This document shows positions 15,216-21,754 of a DNA stretch of 21,754 nt, piece after piece. Each line of letters opens with the position of its first letter. The first letter of the stretch is position 1. The notes under the pieces are model-generated. The model did no database searches. It saw nothing but the letters and a program-made list of their open reading frames with translations, and was not told the origin of the DNA. This DNA comes from Flavobacterium sp. (GTDB taxonomy: Bacteria > Bacteroidota > Bacteroidia > Flavobacteriales > Flavobacteriaceae), in NCBI GenBank assembly GCA_030150335.1, contig JASLGC010000213.1, forward strand, positions 1 to 21,754. Reading direction: 5' to 3'. A program made the translations under genes and the position numbers.

Positions 15216-16751
15216 TTAGAAAGTAACCCCAATGGCTACCCCTGTATAATTGTTAGATTTATTAATGTTATATTTTGTTTGTTCCACTTGTGCTTGCACG
15301 TAAAAAGCAGGAGCTTTCTGTACTTGTAAGTCATAACGAGCTATCAAACCAAATTGTTGATAATTTGCATTCATCACTTCAAAGTTCGAATGCAGCATTT
15401 CAGTTACCCCTGGTTGCGAAGCAAAGTCCACTAACTTATTTGTACTCTCCTTCACATTTCTAACTTTCACATACGGTTTTACGCTTAACACACCAGACTT
15501 TAATATTTGTCGCATATAATCAATAGTCATTCCAAGATGTATATAAGTAAAACGTTGCTTAGCATAAGTATCCTTTCTGCGCTCGCTGGTTTGTTCCACT
15601 CCAAAAACTGGAGTAGCCACTAAGCGGTTAACCTCATCTTTATATTGATAAAACACCTCTGAAAACACATTACTCTCAATGTATTTATACAATTCTTTCT
15701 CTGCCAGCCTCGTGATTATTTTAGCATTCTGTGTATAGAAATACTCCGTGCCGATTGACTCTTTCAATAAATAGTTCACTTTCATCCCCACTCTATGCTG
15801 ACCAAAATCAAAGAACTTCAATCCTCCAACTGTATAAGTTGTTGTTTCCAACTTAGCCAAATCATACGCATCCACACCAGAGTCGCCTTTATTCTTGGTT
15901 AGTTTAAACTTCCCAATTGTACCTTGCAACACAAAGCTCTTATTTTTACTCTTAGCTAAGGTAGCCCCTACATCATATCCAACTCCCTCAAACGTAGAAA
16001 TCAAATCCTTCGCACCACTGAAGAAATAGTTAAAACTCCCCAATCCACTCATGTGATATACATAAGGTTTACTGATTTCACTCACGAATTTCACACTACT
16101 GTTTTGTGTGTACTTATTAAATCGACCAAACACTCCAATTTCATAATCTCTATAAAAGTTATAGTCAACTCCTAAATCTGCTTGAAATACAGACGATGTA
16201 TTCTTTGGACGCGGGTCCACTTGTCTATAACCATTTTTAGCAACATAACTTACCTCTCCACCAAGTGCCCATCTATTCCATTGCTTTGCAAAACCACCAG
16301 CAAACTGATAAATCTCCTGCTTCATAGTTCCTCCCACAGAATCAGCTACTATATACGGACCGACAATATCTCTATCCAAACTCTCATTCCACACCATGTT
16401 TTGTTGGCGTTGATTCGTATAAGAAGCACTTCCCCACACCATCTTATTTCCTTTCAAACGTTGAAAAGAATTAGTGTTAATCTTAAAGCCTTCCAATCCA
16501 TCACCATCTTGTAGGATATACGCATCCCTTTTATCTTGTTGGTACATTACACCCAACTCAGAAAAAGACAAATTGCTGTATGATGTCATCCTTGCTTTAT
16601 TAGCATAACACGGTTCACTAAACAATCGCTCAGCACTATATTGATTTTCTATCTTATTATATAAAGACAACGTATCCTTTACTTGAGCATATCCTCCAAA
16701 AGAAAACAAACCACAAAGAACACCGATAAAATTTTTATATCTCAATTTCAA
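15216..16751 (-). CDS. DUF6850-like outer-membrane beta-barrel protein
   Basis: A 511-residue protein with signal peptide (about 1-22, cut after GYA). The rest alternates polar and aromatic residues in barrel-strand fashion, for example GNKMVWGSASYTN near 101-113, and ends in TGVAIGVTF with the C-terminal Phe typical of outer-membrane barrels. From its pattern and position I assign it to the DUF6850 family, whose members usually neighbour DUF4876 and TonB receptor genes in Bacteroidota; this is recall, not a search result. No catalytic motif is visible. It lies 12 bases after the DUF4876 gene and 23 before the peroxidase gene. It may be a second outer-membrane channel or an assembly partner of the receptor. 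Confidence 0.75.
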   Translation of the reverse strand: MKLRYKNFIGVLCGLFSFGGYAQVKDTLSLYNKIENQYSAERLFSEPCYANKARMTSYSNLSFSELGVMYQQDKRDAYILQDGDGLEGFKINTNSFQRLKGNKMVWGSASYTNQRQQNMVWNESLDRDIVGPYIVADSVGGTMKQEIYQFAGGFAKQWNRWALGGEVSYVAKNGYRQVDPRPKNTSSVFQADLGVDYNFYRDYEIGVFGRFNKYTQNSSVKFVSEISKPYVYHMSGLGSFNYFFSGAKDLISTFEGVGYDVGATLAKSKNKSFVLQGTIGKFKLTKNKGDSGVDAYDLAKLETTTYTVGGLKFFDFGQHRVGMKVNYLLKESIGTEYFYTQNAKIITRLAEKELYKYIESNVFSEVFYQYKDEVNRLVATPVFGVEQTSERRKDTYAKQRFTYIHLGMTIDYMRQILKSGVLSVKPYVKVRNVKESTNKLVDFASQPGVTEMLHSNFEVMNANYQQFGLIARYDLQVQKAPAFYVQAQVEQTKYNINKSNNYTGVAIGVTF

Positions 16752-16763
16752 AACAACTTCTTT

Positions 16764-17999
16764 TTACTTGTGAGTGATTCCATCAATTAAACTTGCCGGA
16801 CTATCCGGAACAAAGTCAACAGTAGAATTATTAGTATCCTTATAAACATTGCGCCCTTCAGCATTCTGTCCTAATGACTTTCTTCTTATTGCCTTACCAA
16901 AACGCGTATCATCACTTTCAGAAGAACCACAATAAGAAAAACCACTATCTAAAGACGCCCCCATTACCAATCGTTGAAACTTGGGAACAATACTACTATT
17001 TACCCCATCCACAATCCAAGCATTCGGAATTTTAAAAGTTGACTTTTTCGTTTCCTTACCAGTCGCATTCACATAAGAATAATCGTATTTCTGATTTGCT
17101 AACCACGACTCTACACTTTCTCCTTCTGGTAAGCGCGCTAATACATGTCCTTTATACCCTCTATTGTGCATGATAAACATGCTATACTTCATATTTGTAT
17201 AAATCACAATCGCATTTGGTACATTCGGATTATCAGGCTGATTAATAGCAGGACTCTCTGTAATTGGAAATTCAAAATCAGCATTACTCAAATCAGGACC
17301 AGGAATGTTTGCCGTTCTATGGTTTTGAGCATTATCAGCCACTACAATAAAATCCCCAGGTTGTACAGGATAATCCTTTCCACTACCAGGCAACATCAAT
17401 ACTCCATCTACAGGAAAAGCCTCATCAAAAACATTAGGTGTTTCCTTGTTATCAGTCGTAGTCAAAAACTCAGACTTACCGATTAACAATCCATCCGCGT
17501 ATAAAACCTCATCCGTATTATTTACAATCTTAAAGTACTGTCCTGAATTATATGCTTTACCCTCCAATGTTTTCACACCTGTAAAGAAGATTTCTTCAAA
17601 AATAAAATCCTTGCTAAATTGTTTCACTCTCAAATCAACCACTAAATTCAGTACTTGACCAGAAGCATCTAACTTGTCATTTACACCACCTACTCTAATT
17701 TCTTCACCATCTGCTAAAAACGCTGCCCCCTCAACTGACATGCGGTAAGCCCCAGTAGGTAATGCAATAGAGTAAAATGACACACCTACTGCTTGCTCTT
17801 TAGTAACTATCCCCGTATTTATCTCAGTAAATTCTAAGTCCAGTTCTTTAAACTCCTTTACACCATTTGCTTTAAAGTTGATAGAAACAACCGTAGATTG
17901 ATTTGCACCAGCTACTACATCATCATCACTCAAACAAGAAGAAACTGAAATACCCAAAGTAAAAACAGTTAGCAAAATATATAGTACTCTTAATTTCAT
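16764..17999 (-). CDS. DUF4876-like surface lipoprotein
   Basis: I place the start at the ATG at 17999 (411 residues). A longer frame from 18056 would overlap the TonB receptor gene by 44 bases and put 19 non-signal residues before an excellent lipoprotein signal. From this start, residues 1-21 are a lipoprotein signal ending SVSSC, with lipidated Cys22. The following LSDDD is acidic, like the Bacteroidota lipoprotein export signal for surface display. An N-terminal immunoglobulin-like domain (about 35-135) binds to a middle part around 150-260 whose layout (YFKIVNNTDEVLYADGLLIG, PGDFIVVADNAQNH) resembles a lamin-tail beta-sandwich. The C-terminal RRKSLGQ...DTNNSTVDF part is typical of DUF4876. 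It follows the receptor gene by 13 bases. The most likely role is ligand capture at the receptor; this is inference. Confidence 0.78.
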   Translation of the reverse strand: MKLRVLYILLTVFTLGISVSSCLSDDDVVAGANQSTVVSINFKANGVKEFKELDLEFTEINTGIVTKEQAVGVSFYSIALPTGAYRMSVEGAAFLADGEEIRVGGVNDKLDASGQVLNLVVDLRVKQFSKDFIFEEIFFTGVKTLEGKAYNSGQYFKIVNNTDEVLYADGLLIGKSEFLTTTDNKETPNVFDEAFPVDGVLMLPGSGKDYPVQPGDFIVVADNAQNHRTANIPGPDLSNADFEFPITESPAINQPDNPNVPNAIVIYTNMKYSMFIMHNRGYKGHVLARLPEGESVESWLANQKYDYSYVNATGKETKKSTFKIPNAWIVDGVNSSIVPKFQRLVMGASLDSGFSYCGSSESDDTRFGKAIRRKSLGQNAEGRNVYKDTNNSTVDFVPDSPASLIDGITHK

Positions 18000-18012
18000 C
18001 TGTATTGTATTC

Positions 18013-20790
18013 TTAAATATTAAAATTAATCTCCATTCCAAAATAAGGACCTTCATTATCCTTTCTATTCACCTTCACTCCATTTAATGTGTACGATTGG
18101 TAATGCGTAAACAATCTATTGACAAACATTGAAGCCTTTACTGATTTATAAATTCGCTTAGACACCTTAAAATTGGCATTAAACGTAAAAGGTAAGCGCG
18201 TTTGCATTCCGTCCGTAGCAGAAACATTACGCACTAAATTCTGCAACATTGGGTCTGTTTTATCTTGTTCAGTAAACGGGTGTACTTCATTATCAAATCC
18301 GAAATACGCATACGGTTCAGCAACGCGATTTAGCATTTGCTCTCTTCGAAACAAATCCCCTTGTAAAGAAGCAGAGATATTCATATCAATGCTCGGTATA
18401 TACGTATCTATCACAAGGTTGTAAACCATTGACGATTTCTTGTATCCATTGTCATCAGCATAAATTCCCACATACGGATAATCCTTTCCATTCAATGTAA
18501 TTCCAGGGCGATAGTAAAAATCCGAACTATTAGAATAAGTTGTTTTAAACCAAGCACCATTCAATGTAAAACGCGTATTAATCCCCTCTATCCTTGGTGA
18601 ACTATATCCGAACTCAATACCGTCTTTAAACGTATTACTACCATTTTCACGCATGCTATATTGATAGTGCAATAATCTATCCTCATAAGACACTCCTTCT
18701 AAATTTGGTCGTCCCAAATCATCATTCCACTGTAATCCAGCCACCTCATACTTTTGGTATTCAAACCCTCTGAAGTAATTCACATCCCTAAATCCATTAT
18801 TCATACGCTCATTGAAATAAGTTACAAACAACTTGTGTTTCTTATAAGACAAATCAAGGCGAATCTCTCTCTTTATATTCTTAGCAGCCACCAATGAATG
18901 GTTTTCCGTATTCAACTTAAACGTGTTAAACTGTGCGTAACTATTCGCATTTGCTTGGTCAAAGTAATTCACCTCAAGCATGTCAAAATATCTATCATTT
19001 GGGTAAAGCAACGAAAGTGTAGGCTGCTTATACAATTCTCCATATCCCAACGTAATATCCGTTTTCAACACATCTTGTCCCAACCTAAGATTCGGAAGTC
19101 CCCATTGAAAGTTTACACGAGGTTCTGCATAAAATCTGTTACTTGTACTAAATTCACTTCCGATACCCAGCATCTTAGACAAACGCACCCCAGCATATAA
19201 CTGCAAGTGATGTTTTCCAGCCTCATACTCCATTCTATCCCCTATAAAACCAGCCAATATCTGAGAAGCAGGAATATCTTTAAACGGACGTGTTCTATTA
19301 TTTACAAGTCCCTTCGAAGGAGGAAGCAGTGGATCGTAAATCTCTCCCTTTCCATTGTTTTTCGAATATCTAAAGTCGATACCTGATTCGATATTATGCA
19401 CCACACCAATTGTATTAAACCCTAACTCCGATTGTAGTTTAGCGTTAATATTCAATGGTCGTCCCTCTGTTCTAAAATCAGAAACGTAAGATAATGGCAA
19501 ATAATACCCTTGATTAACACCTGTTTCACGGCTTGTAGAAATAGCCTTAAATCCTGTTTGTTGTACAAAAGTTGTTCCTTTGATATCCTCTATTCCTTGA
19601 GAAATAGCAGTATTCAACATAACCCTTTTAAACAAACTCTTGTTGTCAAACTCCCATTTAAAGTTATTCGCCAAGCTTATATTCTGTCTTGTATTTTTAT
19701 ATCTATCTGTACGTGCATATCCACTATCTGGGTCAAACTTGTCATTATCAATCGTCCCGTTGTAATCCAAGTTAGCATTCCACGTCAAGTCATAACCTCC
19801 TACTATAAACGTTTTCTCCGTACGAATAGACGATGAAATACGCTTGTAATTTTCCAATGTATTCGTTGGTTCATTCTTTGCATCAAGAAAATCCATACTT
19901 GCATTTAACTTCCAACCACTACGTGTATCCAATCCCTTACCTACATAGTACATCTTGCTAAAACCATCTGCTTTAAAACGCGCTTGCAAAGGTGTATAAC
20001 CAATCTTTCTCTTAATTTGAATCAACCCAGAAGTTAGGTCTCCATACGCTGCTGTAGGAATACCTCTTGTAACCTCAACACTTTCAATATCATTAGTAGA
20101 AAGTGTACGCATATCCACTCCAATACCTGTAGTATTGCGCTTTGCATCCACCTTACCACTACTCAATATTTGGTCTTGGTAAGAAGAAGTTTGTAAATCC
20201 GCATTAGAGTTAATCGGATTTCCGTCCAAAATAAACTGTACCCCCAGCGAACCAGTATCATATCCTTGTTTCCCTGTTTCACGAAGAAGCACAGGATTCT
20301 TTCCAGTCAATATCGGGTCTTTCGCTTGTCCACCAGGAAGTAGTTCCATCAAGTCCGCAAAACTTGACGGTTGTAAGTGTTCCATTGCTTGACGATTAAT
20401 CACAGAAGTAGAAGTAAGTCCCTTCCCCTCTTTTGCGGTAATCACCATTTCCTCTAAAATATTAGATAATGAAGTCAGTTGAATAGCAATAGTCTGCTTC
20501 TCCAACAGGTTAATCTGTGCAGAATAAGTTTCATATCCAATATGAAAAACTTCAATTTTATAACTATCAGCAGGTAGGATAAAGTCAGCTACCCCATTCC
20601 CATTTGTTATACTTGTCGATTGCTTTTTAACACTACTCACTTGAATAGTTACATCGCTAATCGCTTGTTTATATTCATCACGTATAGCGATAGTTAAGTC
20701 TATCCCTTTACTTTGACCAAAAATATAAGAACTACAAAAAAAGGTAAATAGTAAGATTATTACCGAGAATACCTTGTGTAAACGTGTCAT
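18013..20790 (-). CDS. TonB-dependent outer-membrane receptor
   Basis: A 925-residue receptor. Signal peptide about 1-25 (cut near FGQ), then a carboxypeptidase-regulatory-like domain at about 28-110 (GNGVADFILPADSYKIEVFHIGYE). A TonB-box-like EEMVITA lies at 113-119, followed by the plug domain at about 124-262, with LMELLPGGQAKDP, GVQFILDGNPI and IESVEVTRGIPTAAYGDLTSG. The remainder is a 22-strand-type barrel ending GMEINFNI. It imports a ligand across the outer membrane using TonB energy. It is not of the SusC type: there is no SusD partner; instead a DUF4876 lipoprotein, a DUF6850 barrel and a di-haem peroxidase follow. That context favours a metal complex, haem or siderophore over glycans, but the ligand is unknown. 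A -7 candidate and a palindrome lie upstream. Confidence 0.95.
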   Translation of the reverse strand: MTRLHKVFSVIILLFTFFCSSYIFGQSKGIDLTIAIRDEYKQAISDVTIQVSSVKKQSTSITNGNGVADFILPADSYKIEVFHIGYETYSAQINLLEKQTIAIQLTSLSNILEEMVITAKEGKGLTSTSVINRQAMEHLQPSSFADLMELLPGGQAKDPILTGKNPVLLRETGKQGYDTGSLGVQFILDGNPINSNADLQTSSYQDQILSSGKVDAKRNTTGIGVDMRTLSTNDIESVEVTRGIPTAAYGDLTSGLIQIKRKIGYTPLQARFKADGFSKMYYVGKGLDTRSGWKLNASMDFLDAKNEPTNTLENYKRISSSIRTEKTFIVGGYDLTWNANLDYNGTIDNDKFDPDSGYARTDRYKNTRQNISLANNFKWEFDNKSLFKRVMLNTAISQGIEDIKGTTFVQQTGFKAISTSRETGVNQGYYLPLSYVSDFRTEGRPLNINAKLQSELGFNTIGVVHNIESGIDFRYSKNNGKGEIYDPLLPPSKGLVNNRTRPFKDIPASQILAGFIGDRMEYEAGKHHLQLYAGVRLSKMLGIGSEFSTSNRFYAEPRVNFQWGLPNLRLGQDVLKTDITLGYGELYKQPTLSLLYPNDRYFDMLEVNYFDQANANSYAQFNTFKLNTENHSLVAAKNIKREIRLDLSYKKHKLFVTYFNERMNNGFRDVNYFRGFEYQKYEVAGLQWNDDLGRPNLEGVSYEDRLLHYQYSMRENGSNTFKDGIEFGYSSPRIEGINTRFTLNGAWFKTTYSNSSDFYYRPGITLNGKDYPYVGIYADDNGYKKSSMVYNLVIDTYIPSIDMNISASLQGDLFRREQMLNRVAEPYAYFGFDNEVHPFTEQDKTDPMLQNLVRNVSATDGMQTRLPFTFNANFKVSKRIYKSVKASMFVNRLFTHYQSYTLNGVKVNRKDNEGPYFGMEINFNI

Positions 20791-20815
20791 TAACTATGTA
20801 TTATAAACTCTGCGA

Positions 20816-20823
20816 CAAAATTA
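20816..20823 (-). promoter_or_regulatory. Candidate -7 promoter element of the TonB receptor operon
   Basis: On the minus strand the octamer reads TAATTTTG, a full match to the Bacteroidota TAnnTTTG consensus, 26-33 bases before the receptor start. No clear TTG lies at the -33 position; instead the 20847-20873 palindrome begins 24 bases upstream, which would suit an operator or activator site. Confidence 0.45.
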
Positions 20824-20846
20824 GACAACAATGAGAATGTAAACTA

Positions 20847-20873
20847 ATTTATTTAGACTTGGTTCAAATAAAT
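20847..20873. promoter_or_regulatory. 27-base palindrome, candidate operator of the TonB receptor operon
   Basis: ATTTATTT (20847-20854) and AAATAAAT (20866-20873) are perfect inverted arms. The symmetry continues inward, with 10 of 13 base pairs matching about a centre at 20860; the core reads TTTAGACTTGGTTCAAA. From memory, TTTAGA...TCTAAA-like palindromes occur upstream of iron-uptake genes in this phylum, so a Fur/DtxR-type metal-responsive site is possible. It does not match the E. coli Fur consensus. Confidence 0.4.
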
Positions 20874-21330
20874 ACGACTATGATAAAGTAGAATGAATAC
20901 AAATAAACATATTTTAAGTTATTTACAAAATAGATAGAAACTATTCAACTATAAGTTAAATATATTCTCTTTTCCCCCTCCTCTTAATTATCCTAACAAG
21001 TAATTCATATACTTTTTACTTCTACTTAATCATTATAAAACTGCTAATAGAGGCTTTCTATTCTTGATTTTTCAAATACCATTACTATAAAAGCTCATGA
21101 AAAATCTATTGAACTCACATTACGTGTTCTCGTATATTTAAAAGCAGAACACTGGCACTTCTCTAGCACCTTTCTCCACAAAACAAGCCGTTTTTAGTAG
21201 CATACAGCCACTAATGTGCCGGAAATGTGCCATTATCACGGAGCATTGCTATGTAGAGAAAAAGTAGATACTTTCTATTTCACTTCCAATTATCTCAAGT
21301 AACTATTCTTTATACAAGGTTTTAGCCCAC

Positions 21331-21366
21331 AAAAAAACCGGTTGCAAACAATGTTCACAACCGGTT
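21331..21366 (-). terminator. Rho-independent terminator of the ABC permease gene
   Basis: On the minus strand AACCGGTTG pairs with CAACCGGTT around a loop of about 13 bases, followed by TTTTTTT (plus-strand A-run 21331-21337). It starts about 22 bases after the permease stop codon. Confidence 0.85.
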
Positions 21367-21387
21367 ATATATCTGTAATACTATTTT

Positions 21388-21754
21388 CTAATCGTAACGA
21401 ATCGCTTTTACTGGCGATATTTTCGTAATCATATATGAAGGGATTAACAAGACTAACATTGCTATGACTACTACTCCAACGTTTAGCAATAACACATCCG
21501 TAAAGCGGATTAGTACTGGAGCTTCTCTTACATAATAAGCTACTGGGTCTAACTTGATAATTCCGGTGTATTTCTGAATCAACAATATCCCAAGTCCGAT
21601 AACATTTCCATAGATAAGCCCTTTCACTATTAAATAGATGGCATTGTATAAAAACATCTTGCGGATAGTCCAGTTATTTGCTCCTAATGCTTTTAGAATA
21701 CCAATCATTTGTGTGCGTTCTAAAATCAATACCAACAAGGCAACTATCATATTA
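21388..21754 (-). CDS. ABC transporter permease, FtsX/LolC-LolE type (C-terminal part, cut by the window)
   Basis: Only the last ~122 codons are present; the frame stays open to the window edge, with an Asn codon before the first visible Met, so the gene continues to the right. The sequence has the conserved C-terminal half of an FtsX domain: a helix ending LLVLILERTQMIGILKALGA, the coupling segment NNWTIRKMFLYNAIYL, two more membrane helices, and the family ending SPVKAIRYD. In Flavobacteriia this form is common in LolC/LolE-like permeases that release lipoproteins from the inner membrane. MacB-type permeases end in a similar way, so the exact function is not certain. A terminator follows the stop codon. 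Confidence 0.85.
   Translation of the reverse strand, partial: NMIVALLVLILERTQMIGILKALGANNWTIRKMFLYNAIYLIVKGLIYGNVIGLGILLIQKYTGIIKLDPVAYYVREAPVLIRFTDVLLLNVGVVVIAMLVLLIPSYMITKISPVKAIRYD

Larger units (their letters stand above)
20791..21330. other. Intergenic region upstream of the TonB receptor operon
   Basis: About 540 bases without a confident gene. The left part holds the operon's candidate promoter (20816-20823) and palindrome (20847-20873). 20880-21110 is plain AT-rich sequence in which I see nothing. 21138-21233 is a GC-richer patch (42 of 96 bases G or C) with direct repeats, a hairpin and a 31-codon minus-strand open frame, described under findings. Confidence 0.5.

Noticed and set aside
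18000..18056. Upstream start for the DUF4876 protein at 18056
   Set aside because: It would overlap the TonB receptor gene and put a non-signal extension before a good lipoprotein signal peptide; the ATG at 17999 fits better.
18013..20790. SusC-type glycan receptor assignment
   Set aside because: No SusD homologue, glycosidase or sigma/anti-sigma pair is adjacent; the following genes are a DUF4876 lipoprotein, a barrel and a haem enzyme.
21051..21197. Plus-strand open frame of 48 codons in the right intergenic region
   Set aside because: It has no ATG, no family resemblance and no plausible initiation context.

Overview
The window looks like a chromosomal segment of a low-GC member of the Bacteroidota, most likely Flavobacteriaceae. 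The evidence is the TonB receptor with an N-terminal carboxypeptidase-regulatory-like domain, DUF4876 and DUF6850 type proteins, a Bacteroidota-style lipoprotein signal, matches to the phylum's TAnnTTTG -7 promoter element, and AT-rich start regions without Shine-Dalgarno sequences. A Myroides/Flavobacterium-like genus is plausible but is my inference. I saw no rRNA, tRNA, CRISPR array, transposase or prophage gene.

Left part (1-5930). A minus-strand set reads, in transcription order, aspartate ammonia-lyase (aspA), exported type II asparaginase, DcuA/DcuB-type C4-dicarboxylate transporter, outer-membrane porin. Together they form a route from outside to cytoplasm: porin entry, periplasmic asparagine to aspartate plus ammonia, exchange import of aspartate, then deamination to fumarate that can act as electron acceptor. 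A strong stem-loop with a T-run lies between the asparaginase and transporter genes, and a hairpin/inverted repeat lies in the aspA leader. A 533-base divergent intergenic region separates this set from the next genes.

Middle (5931-13726). On the plus strand are a small cupin-like protein and an exported class II cyclic-nucleotide phosphodiesterase. They face a minus-strand BrnQ branched-chain amino acid transporter across a shared bidirectional terminator. Next come a GNAT acetyltransferase (+), a DUF421 membrane protein (-) and an AraC-type regulator (+). A tight minus-strand pair follows: a NERD-domain/superfamily 1 helicase-like protein and a cytoplasmic FKBP-type prolyl isomerase.

Right part (14047-20790). 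A compact four-gene minus-strand operon reads TonB-dependent receptor, DUF4876 lipoprotein, DUF6850 outer-membrane barrel, di-haem cytochrome c peroxidase family protein. Gaps are 12-23 bases, with a TAnnTTTG promoter candidate and a 27-base palindrome upstream and a 15-bp-stem terminator downstream. This is the best candidate for an incompletely described system: probably metal-complex or haem-type uptake with a dedicated periplasmic redox enzyme. The substrate cannot be read from the sequence.

Right edge. The C-terminal part of an FtsX/LolC-type ABC permease runs off the window and ends in its own terminator. Between it and the TonB operon is a base-composition-distinct patch of about 100 bases with hairpin potential and a 31-codon open frame, which I cannot assign.
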